Notes: generated from the sequence alone by a model not told the origin. Positions 11,690 through 23,811 are shown, counted from the stretch's first letter. The stretch is 64,000 nt of DNA from Hyposmocoma kahamanoa (GCF_003589595.1 NW_020653750.1:10322482-10386481), one strand, 5' to 3'. Translations and numbers: made by a program.

Positions 11690-13289
11690 TAAAATTTATA
11701 TCTATTCAAGGTTCTTCAGCTCATTTACGTATCAAAGCTGGACTCGAGTTTCTTCTATTGAGAGGGATTAAGCCACCACGCTGACCCATTGAGGGTGGGG
11801 ACTTCACGTCTCTTCGATCGATGATTGAAATTTAACATTTTTGGTCCATTCATCCCTTTTGGTCCTTCTCTTTCGTAGAACACATTATTGACAACATTAT
11901 TAAAATACATAAACATCTTGATTTTTAGCATAGTCGAGTAGAAATAGAAATAAGTGCTAAATAATAAAGGTGCGTCGAAATTCCTTGTCAATTTTTCATT
12001 CTTCACGTTGTCCAATGACGAGTGTCAAATTTCTTGTGAGTGCCATATTATATAAAATAGTGATGATGTAAAGCTTTAAGTGGTATCCTTGTAGAAAGTT
12101 CATCGAAACTAGTATCTCTATTAAGAAACATATCTTGCATTTACTGCCTTAACGCTTAGCAATACGGTCATCTGTTGCACTTTATGCTTGTCTCGTATCT
12201 ATGTGGTTGTAGCAAAAAGTATTTTAATTTTATAATACTCCGTAATATTTACAAAAAAATAGTGATGTTAATAGAAAGGAGAAGAACAACAGTGGTCTGT
12301 TGATACGTTTATTGAAAATTAATTGGCTCAGTGAAAGTGACAGGTCAGAATGCCGATGTTGTACTTGTGTTTCAAATAGTAAACAGTAGTATAATGGTTA
12401 CATCTTACAATAAGATTTAAGCTGCTATCAAGGTAAAAGACTCATTAGAACACATTGTTTGGCGTTCACAACAGGACTTATTGTCTATGTAGTTGCCGTT
12501 GTCAACATCCCTATTGTGCAAGTTAGAAAAACTAATGTACTACCACTGAAACGTATATGTGAAATCTTCATTGAGCTAGCATAGGGAATATGGCATAAGA
12601 GGTCATTCTTAGGTTAGTGTTCTTTGCCTAATTTCCGTGGTAACTTTTATTATTTTTAAATATTCAATCGTGAAATATGAAGTTGTTTCACGATTCTATT
12701 TGAATGTTAATAATATACTCGAATATATAAATAACAACAATTGCCAAATGGAAATTAGACAGAGAACATTAACTCGAGAATGCCAAATGCCAAACTGAAG
12801 GACTCTGCATCGAAGAGACGAGCAACAAGCAATATGACGTTTATAGTTTTTTAAAAGTTGATATTCAAAATGACAAACAGTCAGACAGCCCACCTGATGT
12901 AAAGTGGCAAAAGATATTTGAGACGATAAGAGTCAGTGTCTGTGAGAGATAAGTTTAAAGAGATTAACATTCTTACACTAACGACAAAGTTGCGTTTTTG
13001 AAAATGTTATATAATGTTATGAAAAATACTAATTTTTATGAAAACTAATGACAGACATTACATTAATACGAGGAATAAAAATAAATTACCTGATAGCCGT
13101 CTTCATAAAGTCTCAAATTCGGCAATGTATATGGTATACATTATACGTATACGCTTCTATAATTAGATTCCGATTGATATTCAAAATTTGCCTTCAAAAT
13201 TCAAAAAGGTTAATTATACGGCTTCTGCGTACTTGAATGACAAAAAACCGTGGTGGTAAAATTGTAATGATAAATGTATTCAAATGTAT
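11690..13289. other. no gene recognised
   Basis: AT-rich. The small frames (86, 65, 62 codons) lack motifs, splice context or codon bias. A short inverted repeat 'aatcgtgaaa' lies near 12666-12695. Confidence 0.4.
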
Positions 13290-13445
13290 ATTTACAAAGA
13301 ACAACCCCTAGAGTTTCTTTATCATTCTTTTCGGGGAATCAGCCTTACGAATGAGCAGTAGAGTTTAATCAGTATGACGATTTCAAGTGTAATTTGCTTA
13401 AGTGTATATTGCCTAAGAAATAAAGATTATTTGACTTTGACAAAG
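13290..13445 (+). mobile_element. 3' UTR fragment of the same non-LTR family
   Basis: This matches the 3' UTR at 16195-16345: the same order of 'ccctagagtttctt', 'cattcttttcggggaatcag', 'gagcagtag', then a polyadenylation-like 'aataaagattatttgacttt'. It is a strongly 5'-truncated insertion. Confidence 0.7.
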
Positions 13446-13454
13446 TTCATAAAA

Positions 13455-13640
13455 AATACATAAGAAATGAAACTGTTCGTTTCCGAATCTAAATCGAGTA
13501 CATATTTGTTTTTTCAAACAGACTTCAAGGTCTTTACAGGTGTCAGGTTAACAGGTCAGCTCTTTTCTAATTTCAGGAGCTTGGTAGCAAAAACAATTTT
13601 TACTGGCAAGCCGACAAATGATATATCAATCGCGAAAACC
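13455..13640. repeat. family D repeat
   Basis: 'aatgaaactgttcgtttccg' and 'gtctttacaggtgtcaggtt'. An apparent 76 codon frame (13467-13697) is this repeat and not a gene. Confidence 0.5.
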
Positions 13641-13699
13641 GAAAGTCTTTATATACATCTCGATATAAACTTCTTCTTTTTTGAGTTTTCCGCTTAGTA

Positions 13700-15040
13700 A
13701 TTGTACCTAGAGGCTTCTGTTTTCAAGGAATAAGAAGATACTTATATTATTTATCTAGTTCAGTTAAAAGGTTTTACTTTAATGTCAAACGTTATGTCGT
13801 TACCTTTTTAATGTCAAGCTTTACCTCTTTTTCTTGTGCCCTGGCTCCTAATGCTTAGAGTTTGTACTGAAACGTGATTCTTTTGAAGATAGAGCGTATT
13901 GTTGTTTAACATTGTGTATCACGTACGTTTCATTTCACGCATTACGAACTTTCGCCTGCATGCATATATCCTTATGATGTTTTCCTTCACATATTGAGCA
14001 AGTGATATTAACAAACGAGATAGACAGATTATTGTTAATATATTACGGTAGATACGAGCTGTCTTAGCATTGCTCGCACGCATCGACTCGGCGTCACTGA
14101 CATTACAACTTAAAATGTCACGTAAATGTCAACGTTTGATCACGTCGTAAAACTTAAGCAGTTTTCAGTTTCAATGTCATTGTGCAAAAATTATGGATGA
14201 AATTCATGCAAGCTGCCAATATTATTTTTGAAATATTGAACTCTTATGTTGTTTATTCTGCGTTTCGTTTTGTAATTTAAAATATTATTTTATAAGATAA
14301 AGTTATTAAGAAGAACTTTTTTCATTACATCACTGTAATTAAATTTTTTCATTACAAAACTTAAAATAAAAAAAAAACGTATTTCCTGCTTCTCTAAGTG
14401 TTTATGAAAATACGGTTAGTCTGGTGAAATAGAGATGTAATACTAGTCACGATATTGCAGTAATTTTAATTATTTAATAGTTTTTGGGACATATATTATA
14501 TAAAATACTAAAAACCATAATATAATGTAGGCTATTTATAGTGGCTCAAAAAAAATTTAAGTAAAGAACATCGAAATAATTTCGCGAAAATCAAAACTTT
14601 AAAAGTAATTTCTTCGCACTTTTTTGAACATTTTCTACTACTATTATATACTTTTTGGCTATCAACTTGGTTCTAAGCCTTACATTCGCTTAAAAACAAA
14701 TTGCTGCTTTTTGTGCACAGGATTTGAGAATAGTAAGGTAAATGTGAGCTGAACTAAAATGTTTAAATAGAAATAAGTGTAATTAGTTCAAATAACTAAT
14801 AACTAACCCTTACCCTTAAAAACCATTTAATTTATTTATTCCTTTTTTAATGCGGTTCTATTTTCGCGCGAAAATAACATTTGAACTTTTGTGTTATCCA
14901 GAATTCTTCTTAGGACTACGTTTCACGTGTATATTTAGGACGGCCTAAGGAAACAACATGTAACTAATATTGATTGTAATAAATATTATGATGTTTACTA
15001 AATACTTTGGCATTAATTTATTTTTAAGACATTACTGCAC
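13700..15040. other. no gene recognised
   Basis: AT-rich DNA, nothing supported on either strand. Confidence 0.4.
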
Positions 15041-15044
15041 TTAG

Positions 15045-15170
15045 TTTGTTATAATCTTTAATACAAAGATCGAATACAAAAAAAATCCTTCCGTCTGACA
15101 GAACTAGAACATGTGTCTGTTTTGACAATCTAGGGCTACTGAGCTTTTTGTGTTAAGAATCGCTACTCAA
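15045..15170 (-). mobile_element. SINE family F, degraded
   Basis: 'aatacaaagatcgaatacaa', then 'cagaactagaacatgtgtct', a decayed reverse B-box. Confidence 0.5.
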
Positions 15171-15426
15171 GCGGCTTTGGTTGATTCCGAATAACAGCGT
15201 TGAATCAATCACTATGGAAAAAATATAATATAGTAAAAGTGAGGATAGACAAACACGATTCCTAAAAACGTACCTCGAAATTTTACAAGAAAACCGTTGT
15301 GTTCAGTAGGTACCTATTTTACATATACCAATGACTTTTTTAATATCAACTGAACTAAATAGAACACGTGCATATACATTTTTCAAATGGCTATAATTTC
15401 GTTTGTAAAATAATAATTTCTGAAAA

Positions 15427-15607
15427 TTGCCTCCGTTCCGAACGGTTACCATGCTGGACTGTCCACAGAGGTCTCGGGTTCACCTACATTTATTTCTCTC
15501 GTGAGTGTGGGTGCAATTTGTGGTTTTTTATGTCTGTGTCCATAGTACCCGCGATACAGGGTTTCCCTAGTGCGGGGCTATGAGTGTGTGCGCGTTATTA
15601 TTATTAT
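15427..15607 (+). mobile_element. tRNA-derived SINE family A, with internal deletion
   Basis: Head 'gcctccgttccgaacggtta', then the B-box joined directly to the body 'ctacatttatttctctcgtg'; short (ATT)n tail. Confidence 0.75.
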
Positions 15608-15614
15608 GAATAAT

Positions 15615-16348
15615 ACGTGAGCTTACCGATGTTAGTACTGCTAGACTAGTTTACTTTAGTTACTTCCATAGTATAATGTCCTACGGGATTCTTATGTGGG
15701 GTAAAGCGGCAGATATTCAAACCATATTTGTATTGCAAAAACGAGCGATTCGTTCTGTGTACCGTCTAGGCTCTCGGGTTTCTCTCAGAGAAAAGTTTAA
15801 GGTGGCTGGTATCATGACTGTGGCATCACAGTCATGATACCACAGTACATTTACTCAAATATTTTATATGCCCGTAAAAATATACATAATTTCAATAAGA
15901 AAGAAGATATCCATAATATTAACCTTAGAGCCAAGTCCAAACTCATGGTACCACGATTTCGTTTAACCAAGGTAAACAACTCTTTTATGGGGAACTGTAT
16001 ACGTTTTTACAATAAGATTCCGGAGCATATATTAAGTTTATCATTTCCTAAGTTTAAAAACTACATTAAAAATATTTTGATCGAAAAATCATATTACAAA
16101 ATTGAAGAATACGTGTCAGATAAAGATGTATGGAAAGACGACACTACTCCAGAATCCACACAAATTTGATTCCAAGTGTATTCCACAGCATGTAAGTTTA
16201 TTTCAAAAGAGCAATCCCTAGAGTTTCTTGCTCGTTCTTCTCAGGGAGGTCAGCGTAGTGAACGAGCAGTAGCTTAAATGCGACGTTTTCAAGTATAAAT
16301 TTATTTTACCTATGGAATAAATAATCTTTGACTTTGACTTTGACTTAT
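15615..16348 (+). pseudogene. 3' end of a jockey/CR1-like non-LTR retrotransposon
   Basis: The sequence reads SYFHSIMSYGILMWGKAADI, then FVLQKRAIRSVYRL, typical of the region after the RT thumb in jockey/CR1-like elements. A 111 codon frame (15834-16169) continues with NILYARKNIHNF to the end of ORF2. The 3' UTR follows and ends in a TTTGACT repeat tail near 16320-16347. A perfect fold-back at 15808-15841 interrupts the coding frame. The 5' part is missing. Confidence 0.75.
15808..15841. repeat. perfect fold-back, 15-bp arms, 4-nt loop
   Basis: 'ggtatcatgactgtg' + gcat + 'cacagtcatgatacc', inside a non-LTR ORF relic. Confidence 0.95.
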
Positions 16349-16849
16349 TAATTATTATGGTGTCTCTGTCGCTCGACTCGCGCTGTAGAACCGTATTAGT
16401 ACGGGACAAATTCGAATTCGAGCAGAGGTTAGTATCGATTCTTAATAACAAATACAACTTGTTCAAGTGGAATTAGATAATCGTTTCAGATCTATAACGT
16501 TATTGTAATGTTCTCTTGACCCGCTTGTCCCGATACCTGCTTTACGTGGGAGGACCACGATAGCTATAGGTAATGCACTTAGAATGATGTTATACTGAAT
16601 TGATAGAGTGTGACTTGCCGTCGAAACGGTTGAAGAATTTAAACTTAATTAAATATAAGTGACGTGCAAAATGGAAGTTACGTTACAGACGTTTTCATGA
16701 CGCAATTTGAGGCTGTGTTAGTAAACTCTTACGAGTGGAAATAATTGCTGACCGCTCAGTCTTACTACACCTTCACTTTCATTTGTTAATGTTAATTAAG
16801 TACAACATTACGGTAGAATTGTTATGTATATTAGCAAGTAAGTACATAA

Positions 16850-16965
16850 CCGTCTCTCAAGCAAGTGTCGTGGGTCCGAATCCACGCTTGCACGTCTGAG
16901 TCAGAAATTTTTAATTTAATATTTACGAGCTTTTCGATTAAGAAAAACATCGTGACGGGACAAAC
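16850..16965 (+). mobile_element. SINE family G fragment
   Basis: 'gtctctcaagcaagtgtcgt', 'gggtccgaatccacgc' and 'aagaaaaacatcgtgacggg'. Confidence 0.5.
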
Positions 16966-17367
16966 AAATCAAATTGTGGCTTAAGAGTAAGACTTACAAT
17001 GAAACAGAGGACTTGCTGGAAGTTGTTTCATAATTACAATTTGTTGTTTTATATATGTAACCATTAATTTATAACCACTAACAATTTTATTGTTAAATAT
17101 AAAAAAATCTATTTGTAAGCTGTAATATAAAGAAATTTGCCCAAAAAGATACCTATAATACAGGTATTCATTTACTTAGTTTGGGCATCGCAATTAACCA
17201 TTAGATGCTAATATTAAAATGTACCTATAGCTTTACTATGAAGAATGGATATAATAAAAATTTAGATTCCCTTATTAATTCTTGTTTGTATACTATAATA
17301 CCTTTATTTACATTTGTTTTACTTATATTGTATTAGATTAAGTTATATTGAAATAAATTGACCTTAT

Positions 17368-17643
17368 CGTAACAAGTCGCCCACCTGTTAAGTGACACGC
17401 CTGTCCGTAACAGTTGCAGTACTACTCGGTGCTTTATATGACAAAGATCTGAGGGGCACTGCCACTGCGCCCGTCACCTTAGACATAAGTTGACAAGTCC
17501 CATGTGCCTGTAATTTCACCAGCACCCTTACCTTTCATAACCGAAACTCAGTAATAACTCACATTACTGCTTGACAGAAATAGGTAAGGTGGCAGCACTT
17601 CCCTGGACGAACTCTTTCACAAGGAGCTCTACTGCTACTAAAA
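17368..17643 (-). repeat. 270-bp repeat family B
   Basis: Reverse copy 'cgtaacaagtcgcccacctg' to 'aaggagctctactgctacta'. It faces the forward copy at 17812. Confidence 0.75.
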
Positions 17644-17684
17644 GTTATGAATATTTAAAAATATTGTATTGGACCATCATAAGA

Positions 17685-17752
17685 ACAGCCCAAGCCCTCT
17701 CACTGTGAGAGAAGGCCTGTGCCCAATGGGATTATATTATAGGCTGAGTATT
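17685..17752 (+). mobile_element. RTE-like 3' tail fragment
   Basis: 'ggcctgtgcccaatgggatt' followed by 'atattataggctga' is the common 3' end of lepidopteran RTE elements and their SINE partners. Confidence 0.55.
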
Positions 17753-17794
17753 AATATATGTATAAGTATATAATATTTACTATTAATACTCAGC
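17743..17794. repeat. inverted repeat, 14-bp arms
   Basis: 'gctgagtattaata' and its exact complement, separated by 24 bases, at the end of the RTE tail fragment. Confidence 0.75.
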
Positions 17795-17811
17795 TGCAAG
17801 TCAAGCTTAGC

Positions 17812-18042
17812 AATGTGAGAATTACTGCGTTCCGGTTTTGGAAGGTCAGGGTGCTGGTGAAATTACAGGCACAAGGGTCTTGTCAACTTATGTGTCATGG
17901 TGACCGGCACAATGGCAGTGCCCCTCAGATCTTTGTGATTTAAAGCTCTCAGTGGCACTGCAACTGTTATGGACGGGCGTGTCGCTTACCACCAGGCTCA
18001 CGACTTGTTCGCGCCGTCACTTGGTATTAAATAAAACTTTTT
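17812..18042 (+). repeat. 270-bp repeat family B, 5'-truncated
   Basis: Starts at 'aatgtgagaattactgcgtt' and ends 'cgacttgttcgcgccgtcac'. Confidence 0.72.
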
Positions 18043-18681
18043 TACCTTTTTAAAAGTGTAGAAAGGCAAACGAATTTCGATTGTATTTTCTGTGTATGGA
18101 GTCGTAAATGAACTAATATATAGATGTATCCGAAGAACAGAGTCCGATGTGATTATATAGCGAAAAGAGTATAAGTACATCACGAGAATAATTTCGTTAT
18201 TGAAACTAAGGCGAATTTATGTATCTTATTTCGTTTCGGAAATATAAAATCGAACAACGGTCGATCTGACATCCACAGCGACGAAGAACGAACGAAGTGT
18301 ACTATATCCTGAGAACAATTAGTCTTACACATAGATCTTTGTTCTACGGATGAGTCGATATTATTATTATTTTGTTTTCTATCTAGAATTTAGTTGATAC
18401 TGAGTGGTATTAAGTTATTTCGAGTGTCTTAATGTATTGTCATGATATTAAATGTAATACATACAATGTGAGAGACGTTTGCTCGATAAATATAATACAA
18501 AAAGTGTATTTCGCATCATAGTGAATAATTTATTAAAACAGGTGTATCCTTTAAATGTGTGACGCACACAACTGTTTGGTTTACAACAATAACTCTCTAT
18601 GGTATTGACATAATAAGTATATACGTAGCGTTCGTACCGATTTGAAAAGTTACGATGTTTTTCAAGTAGACGAATATATAC

Positions 18682-18740
18682 AGGGTTAATTGTAAAATAT
18701 TAACAACCTTGCAGGACTATATTATCATGGTAAGCAATCT
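18682..18740 (+). mobile_element. terminal fragment of the inverted-end family
   Basis: It begins 'acagggttaattgtaaaata' and continues with 'aacaaccttgcaggactata', matching the terminus seen at 55963 and 9700. Only one end is present. Confidence 0.5.
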
Positions 18741-18962
18741 TTTATTTTTCCGCAGAATTTTTATTCACACTAAAACATAGCATAAACACGGAATAGGTAC
18801 AGCTGTGCAGTAAGTAAAATAATAATTATTTTTATTTGGGTCACTATTTTTAAAAAACAGTTGTTTGAGATCGATTTTATTATATGAGGTGGCTCAATTT
18901 AGGTTCTGAATGATCAGAAGGGTTTTGTTGGCTTCATTTGTTTTTTATTTTTTGATGAAATG

Positions 18963-19198
18963 AATTTGTCGTGCGCGTGTGGTAAACGACACTTTAAATC
19001 GCGATGATCTGAGGGGCACTGCCAGTGCGACCATCACCCTGAGATATAAGTTGACAAGTCCCATGTGCCAGTAATTTCGCCAACACCTTTACTCTTCAAC
19101 ACCGGAACGCAGTTTACTCACATTACTGCTTGGCGGCAGAAACATGTAAGGTGGCAGTACATCCCAGGACGAACTCTGTCACAAGCAGCTCTACTACC
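18963..19198 (-). repeat. 270-bp repeat family B
   Basis: Reverse copy, missing part of the 'actgcaactgttatggac' segment; it abuts the retroelement relic at 19200. Confidence 0.72.
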
Positions 19199-19199
19199 A

Positions 19200-19600
19200 A
19201 TTGTTTTGATTGTTCCTGCGTTTGAGGCATGTGCTTGATTGGTAGCGGGCTTTGTGCTCATTAGGGGACACAAAGGTTAAGGTGGTGCAAATAAGTTTCA
19301 TCCACTTTATGGCAGAGTCTATAGTATCTGCTATCTCTCTCAGCTTGGACAGGTGCTCATTTAAGCCACAATATCCCGTTAGGGCTCTGGTGAGCATAGG
19401 TGTCATTTCTGCCCAATGCCAGAGCCTCTGCACAGAGTTTAGCTCTGTAGGCGTTAATCAGGGCTTTCATATGTTCGAGACTAGAGAAGAATGAGCTGTG
19501 CCAGTGTGAACAGTGCAGCAGTGCACTCCGTGATCTCTCGCCATGAATGCAATCTGGCCCAATGAAAGTCACTCTAGCACTAGTCTATGCTAGCGCCGCC
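19200..19600 (-). pseudogene. non-LTR retroelement C-terminal relic
   Basis: The minus strand reads GPDCIHGERSRSALLHCSHW in one frame and MLTRALTGYCGLNEHLSKLR in another. The latter is typical of the end of RNase H plus the C-terminal region of several non-LTR clades. Frames are broken. A divergent relative lies at 39725-40045. Confidence 0.5.
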
Positions 19601-19629
19601 TTCTTATCCTCTTAGTCGGAATGGCTTGG

Positions 19630-20890
19630 AAACCAGCACATGACCACATTGTTCCTCTCCTCAAAAATACTTAAGATAGTCAGACAGTTGATTCAAGTCA
19701 AAGTTTGATGTTTGCGTAACTAGAGCTAGTCGTGTAGTGCAGTTTGTTGCGCTGTCTATCTTCAGCTTCCAGATAAAACTAAAAACTTGTATTTAATTCA
19801 AATCTTTATTATATTTATCTTAATGTTACATATAATGGAAACGGCTTACGAGTCGATACTATATATTATATACTCAGTTCGAATTCAAATATTTCCCATA
19901 GTAATACGGTTCATTTTTCTTGGGTCGAGCGGCGGGATAATGGCTTTTCTTCAGAATTTCTTCTTTTACAAACGAAATTAAAGCCATTTGAAAAATGTAC
20001 GTGTATCGTATACTATACGTGTTCTATTTAGTTCAGCTGATATCCAAAAAAATATTGGTATGTATAAAGTACCTATTGAATACATCGGCTTTGCTGTAAA
20101 ATTTGGAGCTACGTTTGTGTTATTTTGTATCGTGTAAATTATATACGGTATGTATGTACCACGTATATACACACCGTATATAATTTACTAGGTATTTTTC
20201 CAAAGTGTTTGTTATGAGGAATCAACCAGAGCCCTTTGAGGTTGTATAGACTCATAGAGCTAAGTTAACAGCGCAGTATGGACCATTTAGGGCACTCCAA
20301 ATTTATGGATGTTGCTTTATCTTATTTTACATAAGTTCATATTTTTCTCAATTTATTACATCTGTGTAAGGGGAAACAGGCAACAAAATCTACTATCAAT
20401 TATGTAAGTAGAGCGGAATCAACCTGCAAATAGCGTGCGTGTAAGTGAATTTGACCGAGTCAGGTTGCGCCCGCGCCGACCGCCGTGCACACGTGGTAAC
20501 TGCACGCGAGCGACATAGTAAGCTGATAAGCAGTAATATAACTTCTCAACCGGTTTGTTTATGCAAAATGTATTGATTGCCTTATTAATTCGCGTCTGTC
20601 TCGCCAACTTATTTCGCACTGTAAATAGCGCCCGCAATTATGTTATTTTACTCACTACGTGTAGAAATTAACTACATCCAATTTATTTAGTAGCCCTTTT
20701 TATTTATATTCTAATCGTAATCTTAATGCATGCAACGCGTGTCATGTACAAATAACGTAACTACTGAAATTTATAATTTTCTACTACTATGGCATTGGAT
20801 AGGAATTTCACTAATAGAACGTGATCATTATGGGGATATTATGAGAGCTATTTGCATTTAGTGTAATATGTCAAACCTACAGATAGGAAT
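19630..20890. other. no gene recognised; short GC-rich patch
   Basis: Mostly AT-rich with the hairpin at 20136-20190. The 20425-20520 patch is GC-rich and includes 'cacacgtggtaactgcacgc', with an ACACGTGG E-box-like site. It could be a distal promoter or exon, but there is no proof. Confidence 0.35.
20136..20190. repeat. near-perfect inverted repeat, arms of about 20 bp
   Basis: 'gtaaattatatacggtatgt' and 'acaccgtatataatttac' around a short centre; possible hairpin MITE remnant. Confidence 0.7.
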
Positions 20891-20898
20891 AAGAATAA

Positions 20899-21238
20899 GA
20901 GCCTATACACACGGCGTATTTTATACGCGCCGCAAACACGCTGTAGTCACGCGTTTGTATTGCGCATTTTGATAAAAGATAATTTTAATTTTTTTTTGTT
21001 TGTTAATTCCAGTTAGTGTTTGAAATGAAGCAACTACATGAAATTCTAAGTTTAAACTCTAGTGGTATATATAAGCTTCTTGCTTTCAACGCGATATTTG
21101 CGCGCGTTTGAATCGATCCAGTACAGCGCGTCTGCGGAGCGTGTACGCGCAGATGACCCGCGTTTACGGCACCGTAAACGCTCGCTCGTGAAATCGCGCG
21201 GCGTCGGTGCGTATATAATACGCCGTGTGCATAAGCTC
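20899..21238. mobile_element. Harbinger-like MITE, 340 bp
   Basis: The inverted ends GAGCCTATACACACGGCGTA and GAGCTTATGCACACGGCGTA are flanked by TAA on both sides (20896-20898 and 21239-21241), matching the TWA target of PIF/Harbinger. The interior is rich in CG dinucleotides. No coding frame. Confidence 0.75.
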
Positions 21239-21241
21239 TAA

Positions 21242-22950
21242 CGGTCTCAAACTAGGGAATTCCTTGTACTGTAGTTTTCACAGTTGCAGAATTCACTTTC
21301 GGGCACTACCCAGAGAACCCAGACTAGAATAAACAAAAAAACACTACATAAATCACATTGGTCCGACTAAAGCCGGCACCTCCTCATCCAGCGCCAAGTT
21401 ATAGTCTTTCTGCAGAGGTAGTCGTTTTGCTATATAGTCCTTATGCTGATACGGACATTTTGAAGACATAGTCATTGTGATACCGACCCAACAAATGGGT
21501 GTACCCTTTAGAATTAATACGATAGATTTTTTTAAAGTATAGTGCATATAATGTGCAATTTATATTTTTAATGAAAGCTGCTGAATGTCGTGTGTTAAAA
21601 AGAGAAAGGGCCAAACCAAACCAAAAGTGCAATGTTATTTACGTTACTTAATTAGCAATGTTGACGAAATTATATTTTATCGGAACAATACACGAGGTTA
21701 CCCTTATCTTTAGCATTCCATATCTAAAGGCTCGTAATACAAATCATTTTGTACGTTATTCTTAAAGAAATAAAGGTGATTGTATGCTTGAAATAAATTA
21801 TTTCCGAACTAATTATTGGACTGGTGGCACGACGTGTTTTTGTATATATTTAAAACATAAATTGTCAATTGATATCTTATCGGTAGAATTTTATGTAATT
21901 CAGGTACTTTATAGGAATTCGTTGAGGTTTCATAAAAAACCAAAAAAATAAGGGCTCTATGGCATAGCGCTTAGCGTCTAAGACGTAAGACGAGGAGGTT
22001 TCTACATGGGCCAACAATCAGATGTTTTTACTCGCAAATGGTGGTGTATTTGGTCAAGCTCTGAATGAGTTTTCGACCGTGTCGAGTTGAGCGCTTTTTT
22101 GAACGTGGTCATGAAACTACCAGAAATTATTTACTTTAAGTAGCTCGAAAATTGAATTGACAAAATCGTAAAACATAAATTTCTTTATCTATTTTGTACA
22201 CTACACGTTTTTTTGGTAAGTATTTAAAAACACTTGGTAAGTATTTAAAAAGTTACAGAAGCGAAAATATTAACTTAAATAAGAAATATGGTGTTTTACC
22301 TATTTTTACTTTATGACAATAACATTATTTTTAAAAATGTACACAACGAGTTTATGTATTTGTAATGACACATTTATACAATGTATTAATACATTAACAA
22401 AAATTTAAATAACATTACAATACTTGTTAGGGTATTATTTTTACATGATTTTTTTTTCTTTTCGACGGTTCAGGTTAGTGGATGTCCAAAGAGCGCTCTA
22501 TTTTTCCCAACTTCAGAAAAGGAGAAGGTTCTAAATTCAGCTCTTTTTCTGTGTGTACTATCGGTAGGATAAACTTTGTAACCGAATTTTTATAAATTGG
22601 CTCTAGCCAGGTTGTGCTGGGAATGAAGGAGTTAATTTCGTTTAACCTGGCACTATTTTGTCGTCTGTCGTTGGTTTCCGATATTGTTGGGGCTATCACG
22701 ATTCTGCAGGGCGTCAGGCATATTTTTACAGGCTTCTACAGATCACTTTCATGCCATTATGACTAAAGGTCAGCCTCACTGCTCTGCAGACAGCGTGCCA
22801 GTTGCAACCCTATCCTAGAAACCATTGCCAATAGATTGAACTATTCAAGTGAAGTGATTCAAGTCTTCATCTGGGCATTTCTCCAAAGCCGCAATTCTCA
22901 GAGTCTACTTATTTAGAATAAAATTCTACAAAAAAAGAGTGTACAATATA
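21242..22950. other. no gene recognised
   Basis: Low-complexity AT-rich DNA with a small direct duplication 'cttggtaagtatttaaaa' near 22213-22250. The minus frame 22475-22699 has no recognised motif, although 'aaattggctctagccaggtt' resembles DNA near 31865, suggesting a repeat. Confidence 0.4.
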
Positions 22951-22954
22951 GTAA

Positions 22955-23520
22955 CAGGTTTCTTAACACGGTATAACTTCTTTTTATTTTCCCGATATTT
23001 CGGAACGGTTGCACGCTCCATGGTCACGGGTTGACTGGACAGCGGCAGATGACAGCTTTATGGGCAGACATATCTGTCTACCCTCTTGCGCTGTCGACGA
23101 CTACCTTCATCGCGATTTGTTGTGGCGTTACCATTGTCACTCACTTTTTTCACACAAACCACACTTACTGTATCCACACGCGAAACTGAACTCGAGGTGT
23201 TTTTGTTTTTATTACTGCACGCACTAAGGACCGGATTCCATGCACTGGACAGTTTAAAACCATCATCACGGTTAAATGTTTTGTACTTCGTGATCTCGAT
23301 GGCTTCTCGTACCAACCGTGGTATGTAGTGACGTTCTGTCGAGAGTACCTGGGGGCTATGCAACTCGATCCAGTGGTTAGTGTCTGTGTGAGATGTTGTG
23401 CTATAGCCGTTCCGAAATATCGGGAAAATAAAAAGAAGTTATACCGTGTTAAGAAACCTGTTACTAGTGATAATCATTTAGTGAATAACCACGAAAGTCT
23501 TAAAATCTATATGTACAATA
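22955..23520 (-). pseudogene. Penelope-like element 3' end with inverted flanks
   Basis: The minus-strand frame 23058-23363 contains HYIPRLVREAIEITKYKTFN and RDDGFKLSSAWNPVL, the motif that follows the GIY-YIG domain at the C-terminus of Penelope-like proteins. The frame is flanked by inverted copies of about 70 bp: 'cccgatatttcggaacgg' at 22992-23009 and its complement near 23408-23425, both continuing into the 'aagaagttataccgtgttaa' segment. The RT and most of the endonuclease are absent. Confidence 0.6.
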
Positions 23521-23811
23521 TAGGTCGAAAGCTAACACAAAATCTTCCCAATAAACTTTTCGGACCTCATAGAAAAAAAAATTCGAAATATCTGAAACCT
23601 AACCTGAACCTGACTGTAAGTTTGAGTTCTTTTTCCTTTCAGTTCATTGTTTTTCCTGAAATTAAGTGACCACCAAAGTCAGAGAATTCAGTCCACCTAC
23701 GAGAAATCTATATTATTTTCTGTTTTAATTGTGTTGTGTTTATTTAAAGTTATTAGTAATTAACATAGTTATATAAACATATTATATTGTATTAATTATA
23801 ACTTTATGGAA

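Noticed and set aside
15834..16169. 111 codon frame as an independent host gene
   Set aside because: It is the end of a non-LTR ORF2, followed by that family's 3' UTR and tail.
23328..23669. 113 codon plus-strand frame after the Penelope-like relic
   Set aside because: Made of the repeat's terminal segment in antisense; similar non-coding sequence is at 54650-54770.
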